From contig JAAFIS010000001.1 of assembly GCA_013298695.1 (NCBI GenBank), positions 868,001-932,000 of the forward strand: 64,000 nucleotides of DNA, in the 5' to 3' direction. Within the stretch, counting starts at the first letter, position 1. Each line of letters starts with the position of its first letter. Positions 10,049-17,736 of this stretch are shown one piece after another. The notes under the pieces are model-generated. The model was given only the letters and a program-made list of their open reading frames with translations, ran no database searches and was not told where the DNA came from. This DNA is from Betaproteobacteria bacterium. Lineage in GTDB: Bacteria; Pseudomonadota; Gammaproteobacteria; Burkholderiales; Casimicrobiaceae. A program made the translations under genes and the position numbers.

Positions 10049-10705
10049 ATGACTGCGTCGGTATTTCTACAGGGGTTCGGCACCTGCGCCGCGTTAATCA
10101 TCGCCATCGGTGCCCAAAACGCGTTTGTGTTGCGACAAGGTTTGAAGCGCGAATTCGTGTTTTCCGTTGCGCTTCTTTGTGCGCTGTCGGATGCGCTTCT
10201 CGTCACATTAGGCGTGCTCGGTGTGGGCGCGTTGGTGCAGAGTCAGCCATTAATGTTGGCGACGATTACCTACGCGGGTGCCATCTTTTTGCTGGGTTAC
10301 GGCGTCATGGCGGCGCGCCGCGCTTGGAGCGCGAACACACTCGCGCTCAACACGAACGCGGTACCTGATGCCGCGACCCAATCCCCAGCAACGGTGGGGA
10401 CGCGTGATCGGCGGCGCGTCCTGCTCGCTTGCTTGGCGTTCACGTTTTTGAATCCGCATTGTTATTTGGATACCGTCGTGTTGATGGGCGCGCTAGGTGC
10501 TCAATTTCCCGGTGTGCTGCGTTGGGTGTTTGCGGCGGGTGCGGTGACGGCGAGTTTCGTTTGGTTTTTTTCGCTTGCCTACGGTGCGCGACTGCTGGCC
10601 CCAGTCTTCGCGCGGCCGAATGCGTGGCGCGTTTTAGATTCGCTCATTGCTCTGACTATGTTCGCGCTCGCGGCTGCGCTCGTTTGGCGGCAATGGAAAT
10701 ACTAG
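10049..10705 (+). CDS. argO: LysE/ArgO-family amino-acid exporter
   Basis: 218-residue inner-membrane protein with about six hydrophobic segments. The family signature IAIGAQNAFVLRQGL is near residue 20 and a second NPHCYLDTVVLMG motif near 125. LysE/ArgO exports L-lysine or L-arginine. I start it at ATG 10049 because the hydrophobic core begins right after it; upstream in-frame sequence (from 9986) is intergenic in character. It is divergent from argP, which probably activates it. The symbol is by family and context; lysE would be equally defensible. Confidence 0.88.
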   Translation: MTASVFLQGFGTCAALIIAIGAQNAFVLRQGLKREFVFSVALLCALSDALLVTLGVLGVGALVQSQPLMLATITYAGAIFLLGYGVMAARRAWSANTLALNTNAVPDAATQSPATVGTRDRRRVLLACLAFTFLNPHCYLDTVVLMGALGAQFPGVLRWVFAAGAVTASFVWFFSLAYGARLLAPVFARPNAWRVLDSLIALTMFALAAALVWRQWKY

Positions 10706-10957
10706 ACAGGAATGTCTTGCAAATCCCTACATAAAAGGGCTAGCGCTGTCTTAAGTGAATTCACCGCTACTTGTCGTTATTGCTCCAAAGCCAAGAATAA
10801 CGCGGGCGATAATCGCAACAGCTAATATGTTTCGTGTTTTCAGTAATTCTTGAAAATTCGAGAATAACAAGATATATTGCAACGGGTCGAAGCGTTGTTT
10901 GATCGGGATCAAACCAACAAATCTTGCTTCCTAGTAGTTCCAACTTGCAGGTGTCTT

Positions 10958-11542
10958 ATGAAAACGCTCTCACCGCTCACCGCTCAATTCGTCGCTCACT
11001 TCGGGGAGATGGGTTCGCGCTGGGGCATTAATCGCACCGTCGGACAAATTTATGCACTCATTTTTGTTTCTGAGAAACCACTGAATGCAGACGAAATCGC
11101 CGATGCGCTTGAGTTTTCGCGCTCAAACGTAAGCATCGGCCTCAAGGAATTGCAAAGTTGGCGATTGGTGCGATTGAAGCACCAGTCGGGCGATCGCCGC
11201 GAATATTTTGAAGCGCCGCAGGACGTATGGGAAATCTTCAAAAGTTTGGCTGAAGAGCGTCGGCGCCGCGAGATCGACCCAACATTGTCGATGCTGCGCG
11301 CTGCGATGCTCGAAGCCCCTTCGACCGCGGCCGACACCTACGCGCAGAATCGAATGAAGCAAATGCACGAATTGATTGAACTCTCGTCAACCTGGTTTGA
11401 TGATGTGCAACGACTCTCGCCGGAGACGCTCGCACGGCTCATGCGCATGGGCTCGAGTGTGAAGACGGTGCTCGACATGACCGACAAATTGAAAGTTGTG
11501 GGGCGAAAGAAAACCGCGAGCGCTACCGGCGTTTCACAGTGA
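10958..11542 (+). CDS. GbsR/MarR-family transcriptional regulator
   Basis: 194 residues starting at ATG 10958 (MKTLSPLTAQ). The GbsR-type winged helix is clear: GQIYALIFVSEKPLNADEIADAL, then FSRSNVSIGLKELQSW as recognition helix, then a wing with GDRREYFEA. Family members repress or activate transport and respiration genes. It lies 49 bases upstream of cydA on the same strand, and such regulators often precede cydAB in proteobacteria. Control of the oxidase is therefore a reasonable inference, not shown. Confidence 0.85.
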   Translation: MKTLSPLTAQFVAHFGEMGSRWGINRTVGQIYALIFVSEKPLNADEIADALEFSRSNVSIGLKELQSWRLVRLKHQSGDRREYFEAPQDVWEIFKSLAEERRRREIDPTLSMLRAAMLEAPSTAADTYAQNRMKQMHELIELSSTWFDDVQRLSPETLARLMRMGSSVKTVLDMTDKLKVVGRKKTASATGVSQ

Positions 11543-11591
11543 CACGGAGGGCTAACAGGGCCTAGTATTTCCACCGAATGGAGTTTTAGCG

Positions 11592-12983
11592 ATGGACGAC
11601 ACTGCACTTCTCCTGGCGCGCATGCAATTCGCGGCCAACATCACATTTCACATCCTTTTTCCAACGATCACGATCGCGCTTGGGTGGATGTTGCTTTTTT
11701 TCAGATTGCGATTCAAGGCCACTCGCGATGCGAAGTGGGAAGAGGCGTATTACTTTTGGACCAAAGTATTTGCGCTGACCTTTGCCTTAGGCGTGGTGTC
11801 AGGCATCACCATGAGTTTCCAGTTTGGTACCAACTGGCCGGGCTTTATGGAAAAGGTGGGCAACATTGCCGGGCCGCTTTTGGGCTATGAGGTACTCACC
11901 GCATTTTTCCTCGAAGCAACGTTCCTCGGTGTCATGTTGTTTGGCCGCGGTCGAGTGTCTGAGCGCATGCACTTGATCGCTACTTTCTTGGTGGCGTTCG
12001 GCACAACGATGAGTGCGTTCTGGATTTTGTCGCTCAATTCCTGGATGCAAACGCCAGCGGGCTACGAAATTGTTAACGGCAAGTTTTTCGCGACCGACTG
12101 GTGGGCGATCGTATTTAATCCCTCGTTTCCATATCGCTTCACTCACATGTTGATTGCGAGTGGGCTAACGGCGTCGTTTTTGGTGGCCGGTGTGAGCGCG
12201 TGGCAAATCATCAAAAAGGTGAATTCGGAGGCAACCACCGCAGCATTCAAAACCGCGATCATCGCCGCCGCGATCTTGATTCCGATCCAGATTTTCGTGG
12301 GCGATCTGCACGGACTCAATACGTTGAAACACCAGCCCGCGAAGATCGCAGCGATTGAGGGTATCTGGGAGACGGAGAAAGGCGCGCCGCTTGTGTTGTT
12401 TGGCATCCCCGACAAAGAAACGCGCTCGAATCTCTACGCAATAGAGATTCCAAAGCTCGCAAGCCTGATCCTCACCCATGATCCCAACGGCGAGATTAAA
12501 GGGCTCGACGAATTTGCAGGCAAGCATCCGCCCGTGATGCAGGTGTTCTGGGCATTTCGCATCATGGTGGGCGTTGGCATGCTGATGTTGGCAGTGAGTT
12601 GGATCACCGTTGCGTATCTTCGCAAACGCACACCAGAAACGCTGCCACGGCCGCTCTTGTTGGTGCTCTCGATTATGGTGTTCTCAGGCTGGATCGCGAC
12701 GGTGTCCGGCTGGTACGTCACCGAAATTGGACGTCAGCCCTACATCGTCTACGGCGTGCTAGCGGTTGCCGAAACCGCTGCGAAACATGCGCCCGCGATG
12801 ATCGGAATAACGTTTGCTGCCTATTTGCTTCTCTATATCGGGTTGCTGGTCGCCTACGTTACCGTCGTCAAGCGCCTATCGCAAAAAACGTCGCGTGGAC
12901 AGCCGCTGGAACTCCCGGTAAATAAGCCAGCTACGCCTGTCGTGCCCTCCGCGGGCGCAGCAAACAGCGCAGGCGCAGATTGA
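11592..12983 (+). CDS. cydA: Cytochrome bd-type (CIO-like) quinol oxidase subunit I
   Basis: 463-residue integral membrane protein, the short-Q-loop length typical of cyanide-insensitive oxidases rather than the ~520-residue E. coli CydA. The N-terminal helix carries ITFHILFPTITIALGW with the heme histidine. LNSWMQTPAGYEI and GRQPYIVYG are conserved subunit-I motifs. It binds hemes b558, b595 and d and oxidises quinol. A GGAG ribosome-binding site lies eight bases before the ATG. cydB starts four bases after its stop. Confidence 0.96.
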   Translation: MDDTALLLARMQFAANITFHILFPTITIALGWMLLFFRLRFKATRDAKWEEAYYFWTKVFALTFALGVVSGITMSFQFGTNWPGFMEKVGNIAGPLLGYEVLTAFFLEATFLGVMLFGRGRVSERMHLIATFLVAFGTTMSAFWILSLNSWMQTPAGYEIVNGKFFATDWWAIVFNPSFPYRFTHMLIASGLTASFLVAGVSAWQIIKKVNSEATTAAFKTAIIAAAILIPIQIFVGDLHGLNTLKHQPAKIAAIEGIWETEKGAPLVLFGIPDKETRSNLYAIEIPKLASLILTHDPNGEIKGLDEFAGKHPPVMQVFWAFRIMVGVGMLMLAVSWITVAYLRKRTPETLPRPLLLVLSIMVFSGWIATVSGWYVTEIGRQPYIVYGVLAVAETAAKHAPAMIGITFAAYLLLYIGLLVAYVTVVKRLSQKTSRGQPLELPVNKPATPVVPSAGAANSAGAD

Positions 12984-12987
12984 GACG

Positions 12988-13998
12988 ATGATGGAAACGC
13001 TTGCATTTGCACTTCCGCTGGTGTTCATGGCCGTGATGGGTCTTGCCATGTTGGCCTACGTTGTTCTCGATGGCTACGATTTGGGCGTGGGCATGTTGCT
13101 GCCGCGCGCTCATTCCGAAGCCGAGCGCGACATGATGGTCGCGAGCATTGGTCCTTTTTGGGATGCCAATGAGACGTGGCTCGTGCTGGGCGTTGGCATT
13201 TTGTTAGTAGCCTTCCCGTACGCACACGGCCTAGTGCTCACCTCCCTTTATCTACCGGTAGCAGTGATGCTGATAGGGCTCACGTTGCGCGGTGTTGCTT
13301 TCGACTTTCGCACAAAGGCTGGCGACGCGCGTCGACCGTTTTGGAACGCCATGTTCACATCGGGCTCGTTCGTTGCCGCTGCGTCTCAAGGTTGGATGCT
13401 CGGGAGCTACATCACAAGTTTCCGCGACGCGGGTTGGACGTATGCATTTAATGCGCTTATCGCGATTGCGGTGCCGGCCACCTATGTGCTGTTGGGGGCG
13501 GGATGGCTCATTATGAAAACAGAGGGCGAGTTGCAATCGCGGGCGTTGAAATGGGCGCGCTTGGCGACTGTGCCGTTCGTTCTGGGAATCGTTGCCATTT
13601 CAGTTGCCACACCGCTGGTCAGCGAAACCATATTCAACAAATGGTTTCGTCTGCCGGACTTTTTCGCGTTGCTGCCGATTCCACTGACCACCGGAGCCGC
13701 AGTGTTCGCGCTGTGGCATGTGACCGGGCGCAAACACGTGGTGGACGCGGGCTACGGTTGGATCATATTTGCTGCAACGGTGTTGATTTTGCTGTTGGCC
13801 ACGCTCGGTCTTGCCTTTTCGATCTACCCGTACATCGTGATTGATCGATTAAACGTTTGGGAGGCCGCTAGTGCGACCAGCTCGCTAGTGATTATTTTGA
13901 TTGGAACGTTGATTACGCTGCCCGCCATCATCGGATACACCATTTTTGTGTACCGAATTTTTTGGGGTAAAGCACGCGACTTGAGTTACGGCATCTAG
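12988..13998 (+). CDS. cydB: Cytochrome bd-type quinol oxidase subunit II
   Basis: 336-residue membrane protein with eight or nine hydrophobic segments. The signature LDGYDLGVGMLLP is in the first helix, and GPFWDANETWLVLGVG follows around residue 60. It pairs with CydA to form the terminal oxidase. It is tightly coupled to cydA with a 4-base gap. No CydX-like micro-ORF is evident in the 69 bases downstream before the next gene. Confidence 0.96.
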   Translation: MMETLAFALPLVFMAVMGLAMLAYVVLDGYDLGVGMLLPRAHSEAERDMMVASIGPFWDANETWLVLGVGILLVAFPYAHGLVLTSLYLPVAVMLIGLTLRGVAFDFRTKAGDARRPFWNAMFTSGSFVAAASQGWMLGSYITSFRDAGWTYAFNALIAIAVPATYVLLGAGWLIMKTEGELQSRALKWARLATVPFVLGIVAISVATPLVSETIFNKWFRLPDFFALLPIPLTTGAAVFALWHVTGRKHVVDAGYGWIIFAATVLILLLATLGLAFSIYPYIVIDRLNVWEAASATSSLVIILIGTLITLPAIIGYTIFVYRIFWGKARDLSYGI

Positions 13999-14067
13999 CG
14001 AGTTGCTCAAGCATGACAGAATAGCCATTGGAAAGCAGGGAGGAACTGTTTTTCGGAGTGTTAAAAT

Positions 14068-14808
14068 ATGTCACAGATTTTGATGGTGACGGGTGCCGCC
14101 GGTGGTTTAGGTCGCGCGCTGATCGAGATAGCCGGTCGCAGTGACGTTCGCGTTGTTGCCGTGGGTCGCAGCGAAGAGCGGCTTCGCGAAGCCGTGCCAA
14201 ACGTCGCATTGCATATTGCAGCGGATGTCTCAACTTACGAAGGTGCGCAGAGCGCTGTTTCGGAGTGTGTGAGTAAAGTGGGCGCGCCTACCATGCTCGC
14301 GCATTGCGTCGGCAACATTGTGCTCGCCCCTGCCGCGCGAACTACAGAAGCCCAGTATCGCGATGTAATGCGCGCAAACTTGGACAGCGCGTTTTTCATG
14401 TTGTCGGCCACGGTAGCGGCAGCGCGAACTGCCGCGCAGCCTGCTTCGCTTTGTTTCGTCTCGACCATTGCCGCGCAAATTGGTATTGCTAATCACGAAG
14501 CCGTTGCCGCCGCGAAGGGCGGGCTTGAGGCAATGGTTCGCTCCGCCGCCGCGACTTACGCGGCGCAATCGATACGTGTTAACGCGGTCGCCCCTGGGCT
14601 CATGGAGACACCTGCGGCGGCGAAGTTTTTGTCGACGCCCACGCTGCGCGAAGCCAGCGCTAAACAATATCCCTTGGGTACGATTGGTTCGCCAGAAGAG
14701 GTGGCGGAACTAATGTTGTGGCTGCTCTCGGACGCCGCTCGACGCGTGACCGGGCAAACTTGGACGATTGACGGAGGCTTTACAGCGATACGTCCGTTAA
14801 TCAGATAA
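14068..14808 (+). CDS. SDR-family oxidoreductase lacking the usual catalytic tyrosine
   Basis: 246 residues with the Rossmann glycine motif TGAAGGLGRAL at residue 8 and the classical C-terminal IDGG. The catalytic serine region (CFVSTIAAQ) is present, but the YxxxK position reads VAAAK: the lysine is kept and the tyrosine is replaced by valine, with NHE just before. Redox catalysis may therefore be altered. It leads the photolyase operon (DUF2256 starts 10 bases after its stop). A GGAG site lies nine bases before ATG 14068. Confidence 0.85.
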   Translation: MSQILMVTGAAGGLGRALIEIAGRSDVRVVAVGRSEERLREAVPNVALHIAADVSTYEGAQSAVSECVSKVGAPTMLAHCVGNIVLAPAARTTEAQYRDVMRANLDSAFFMLSATVAAARTAAQPASLCFVSTIAAQIGIANHEAVAAAKGGLEAMVRSAAATYAAQSIRVNAVAPGLMETPAAAKFLSTPTLREASAKQYPLGTIGSPEEVAELMLWLLSDAARRVTGQTWTIDGGFTAIRPLIR

Positions 14809-14818
14809 GGCTGAGTCA

Positions 14819-15001
14819 ATGAGTTACAAAGGAAATAAGTCGAGTTTGCCCTCGAAGCTCTGCGTCGCCTGTGGCAAACCGATGGTTTGGCGGAAAAGTT
14901 GGGCCAAAAATTGGGACGAGGTTAAGTACTGTTCCGAGCGTTGTCGACGCGCAAAGCCGACCTCTGCGAGCGTGCTCAGCGCAGGAGCGTCGCATGACTA
15001 A
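14819..15001 (+). CDS. DUF2256 zinc-finger-like small protein
   Basis: 60 residues. Four cysteines in the pattern CxxC (CVACGKP) and CxxxC (YCSERCRR) flank a WRKSWAKNWDEV stretch, which is the DUF2256 signature. It is probably a metal-binding module of unknown function. DUF2256 is often seen next to photolyase/cryptochrome genes, and here its stop overlaps the ATG of the iron-sulfur photolyase by eight bases. A link to that enzyme, such as cluster delivery or a partner role, is inference. Confidence 0.88.
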   Translation: MSYKGNKSSLPSKLCVACGKPMVWRKSWAKNWDEVKYCSERCRRAKPTSASVLSAGASHD

Positions 15002-16571
15002 ATCACGTCTTCCCAAGGCGCCCGCGGCGGGGAGTGCGTCGCGCAATCTAGTGCTAATTCTGGGCGACCAGCTTGACGCCGACTCTTCCGCATTCGACGG
15101 ATTTGATCCGTCGCAAGATTGCGTGTTGATGATTGAGGCACTCGGTGAATCCAAGCACGTGTGGTCACACAAAGTTCGCACCGCCCTTTTCTTGTCAGCG
15201 ATGCGCCACTTCCGAGATGAGCTTGAGGCGCGCGATTGGCGAGTCGAGTATCGCGCGCTCGATGTTGAACGCGACGAATCGCTGGCGTCGGGATTGCTCG
15301 CTGCAATCACGCGCGAAAACCCGAAGCGTGTGGTGCTGGTCGAACCCGGTGATCTTCGGGTGAAAGAAGCGTTAACGAACGCGCTTGAGGCGGCGAAATG
15401 TGAGTATGAAATACGCGAGGATCGCCACTTCTTGTGCTCGGTCAACGAATTCAAACTCTGGGCAGGAAAAAACAAATCGCTGCGAATGGAGTTTTTCTAC
15501 CGCGAAATGCGGAAGCGTCACAAAGTGTTGATGAATGCGGATCAACCGATCGGCGGGCAGTGGAATTTTGATGCCGACAACCGAAAAAGCTTCGGCAAGA
15601 GCGGCCCGCAAGACATTCCGAAAACGCCTCGCTTTGCACCTGATGCCACCACCAAGGCCGTGATCGAATTAGTTGAGCGAGAGTTTGCCGATCACCCGGG
15701 CAGTACCGAACATTTCAATTGGCCGGTAACGCGCAAGCAGGCACTTGTTGCGCTCGGAGATTTCATTGAGCATCGCCTGGGTGAGTTTGGCCCGCATCAA
15801 GATGCGATGTGGACAAATCTGGTGTTTGGTTGGCATTCGCTGCTTTCAAGTTCGCTGAACTTGAAGCTTTTGAATCCGCGCGAAGTTGTCGCGGCAGCGG
15901 AAGCCGCCCACAAAAAGCGAAACCTAGATCTCGCAAGCGTTGAGGGTTTCATTCGGCAAGTGCTTGGCTGGCGTGAATTTATGCGCGGTGTGTATTTCAC
16001 CGATATGCCTTCGCTTAAGTCTGCAAATCATTTCGGACACGCCAACGCGCTTCCGAAATGGTACTGGACAGGCGACACCCACATGCATTGTTTGAAGCAA
16101 TGCGTAGACCAAACGCTCACGCACGGCTACTCACATCATATTCAGCGATTGATGATCACCGGGATGTTTGGCATCACAGCAGAGATTTCGCCGCAGCAGC
16201 TCTGTGATTGGTATCTCGCGGTATACGTTGATGCGATTGAATGGGTTGAATTGCCCAACACGGCGGGCATGGCTTTGTTTGCCAACGGCGGTCGATTTAC
16301 GAGCAAGCCGTATGTGGCCAGCGGCGCCTATGTGAAGCGCATGAGCAACTACTGCAATGGTTGCCGCTACAAGCCTGATGTGAAATCGGGCGCAAATGCG
16401 TGTCCGCTCACGACCTTGTATTGGAATTTTCTCGACAAGCACGAAGAATCGTTTGCTTCCAACCCGCGCACATCGCTGATGGTGAAAAATCTACAGCGCA
16501 TGACCGACGATGAGCGGCGCAGCGTTCGCAGCGACGCAAAGCGCATGCTAGGAAATTTGGATGCGCTGTAG
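14994..16571 (+). CDS. Iron-sulfur bacterial cryptochrome/photolyase, (6-4) photolyase type (PhrB-like)
   Basis: 525 residues. N-terminal alpha/beta antenna domain (LVLILGDQLD from ~20), then the helical FAD domain. Cysteines at 366, 454, 457 and 470 reproduce the spacing I recall for the four 4Fe-4S ligands of Agrobacterium PhrB (88, 3 and 13 residues apart). FeS-BCP enzymes repair (6-4) pyrimidine photoproducts using light. The frame is open further upstream, but ATG 14994 follows AGGAGCG and overlaps DUF2256 (ATGACTAA), so I use it. Downstream the GTG of the next gene overlaps the stop by one base. Confidence 0.93.
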   Translation: MTKSRLPKAPAAGSASRNLVLILGDQLDADSSAFDGFDPSQDCVLMIEALGESKHVWSHKVRTALFLSAMRHFRDELEARDWRVEYRALDVERDESLASGLLAAITRENPKRVVLVEPGDLRVKEALTNALEAAKCEYEIREDRHFLCSVNEFKLWAGKNKSLRMEFFYREMRKRHKVLMNADQPIGGQWNFDADNRKSFGKSGPQDIPKTPRFAPDATTKAVIELVEREFADHPGSTEHFNWPVTRKQALVALGDFIEHRLGEFGPHQDAMWTNLVFGWHSLLSSSLNLKLLNPREVVAAAEAAHKKRNLDLASVEGFIRQVLGWREFMRGVYFTDMPSLKSANHFGHANALPKWYWTGDTHMHCLKQCVDQTLTHGYSHHIQRLMITGMFGITAEISPQQLCDWYLAVYVDAIEWVELPNTAGMALFANGGRFTSKPYVASGAYVKRMSNYCNGCRYKPDVKSGANACPLTTLYWNFLDKHEESFASNPRTSLMVKNLQRMTDDERRSVRSDAKRMLGNLDAL

Positions 16572-17347
16572 TGGAGGAAATTAAACTCGAAAAACGTCGC
16601 GCAGAACGAAACGCACAGATTCGTGCGCTCTTCCCTGACGTTCACGGCGATGACTCGGTGTTCGCTGGCGGCCGCGAAGCGGCGCTATCGGCGCTCGCGA
16701 GGATTGATCCGCCGCAATACGATCGTTCAAGGAACTTTCTCGACGGAAAAGTCACGCGACTCTCGCCCTATTTTCGACACGGCATGATCACGCTGCATGA
16801 AGCGGCGAGCCTTGCGGTGCAGAAGTCTGGCGCGCGCGCGTACAAATTAGTTTTTGAGTTTGCTTGGCGCGATTTCTGGCGTCGCGTGTGGGCCAAACGC
16901 GGCGATGCCATCGAGCGTGATCTGGAAGTGCCCAAGGTTCCCGTAGGCAACGCGCCTCTACCCGACGACATTCTGAATGGCACAACACGTCTTGCCTGCA
17001 TGGATCAATTCGTCCGTGATTTGCGAGATGTGGGCTACGTTCACAATCACGCGCGAATGTGGTTTGCGAGCTACGTCATTCATCATCGAAAAATCGACTG
17101 GAAGCTCGCAGCCGACTGGTACTACGGTGAGCTTTTAGATGGTGATCGCGCGAGCAACCATCTTTCATGGCAATGGGTTGGCTCCACCTTCTCAAGTAAG
17201 CCCTACATCTTTAACCGAGAAAATTTGGAGCGGTATACCCTAGGTTCGTTGTGCGCAACGTGCGAGATGCGCTCACGTTGCCCGTTCGACATGAGCTACG
17301 AATCACTCGAGTTGAAACTGTTTTCAAACCACGGAGTGGGAGCATGA
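16571..17347 (+). CDS. Short photolyase-like protein: FAD-binding domain only
   Basis: 258 residues, GTG start with GGAGG immediately around it. It aligns with the helical FAD domain of photolyases: SPYFRHGMITLHEA, FAWRDFWRRVWA, VGYVHNHARMWFASYV and WQWVGSTFSSKPYIFN, the FAD- and substrate-pocket motifs. The N-terminal alpha/beta antenna domain is missing. The C-terminus has three cysteines, CATC then C five residues after (RSRC), which could bind metal. It overlaps both neighbours (1 and 4 bases). Short antenna-less photolyases have been described, to my knowledge; here the missing half may be supplied by the next gene. Confidence 0.85.
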   Translation: MEEIKLEKRRAERNAQIRALFPDVHGDDSVFAGGREAALSALARIDPPQYDRSRNFLDGKVTRLSPYFRHGMITLHEAASLAVQKSGARAYKLVFEFAWRDFWRRVWAKRGDAIERDLEVPKVPVGNAPLPDDILNGTTRLACMDQFVRDLRDVGYVHNHARMWFASYVIHHRKIDWKLAADWYYGELLDGDRASNHLSWQWVGSTFSSKPYIFNRENLERYTLGSLCATCEMRSRCPFDMSYESLELKLFSNHGVGA

Positions 17348-17736
17348 AAGTCTTGCTGATTCACGACGAGATGCTCAACAGTACGCTACCTGTGTTTGCG
17401 CAGGCCGCTAGTGCGCCACGCATTTTTGTATTCGATCCTGCGTTCATCCAGCGTGAAGGTTGGACGATGAAACGACTGCAATTTATTGCCGATGGTGTCG
17501 CAGAAATTGCTGACGTGAAAGTATTCAAGGGCGAGCTCGCGAGCGTGCTCAAAATGATCGGTGCGACTAGCATCATCACGCAGGCGACACCAAATACTCC
17601 TATCAGAGACTGGCTCGAACGCGCAGGTGTGCCTGTGGAATGGGTCGACGAGCCCGTGTTCGCCGAATTTAGTGGTCGCCTGACGCGCTTCACACCGTAC
17701 TGGAAAGCGATCGAGTCGCAGTGGTTTCCGAAGTAG
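17344..17736 (+). CDS. Small protein resembling a photolyase N-terminal alpha/beta domain
   Basis: 130 residues starting at ATG 17344, overlapping the previous stop (ATGA). I do not recognise a named family. It has alternating beta strands and helices (KVLLIHDEML, RIFVFDPAF, RLQFIADGVAEI, VKVFKGELASVLKMI, TSIITQATPN). It ends in RLTRFTPYWKAIE, reminiscent of the end of a photolyase antenna domain where a FTPFxKAW-like segment enters the linker. The length is about that of a shortened alpha/beta domain. The next gene starts 16 bases before its stop. Pairing with the antenna-less photolyase upstream is my inference. Confidence 0.7.
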   Translation: MKVLLIHDEMLNSTLPVFAQAASAPRIFVFDPAFIQREGWTMKRLQFIADGVAEIADVKVFKGELASVLKMIGATSIITQATPNTPIRDWLERAGVPVEWVDEPVFAEFSGRLTRFTPYWKAIESQWFPK

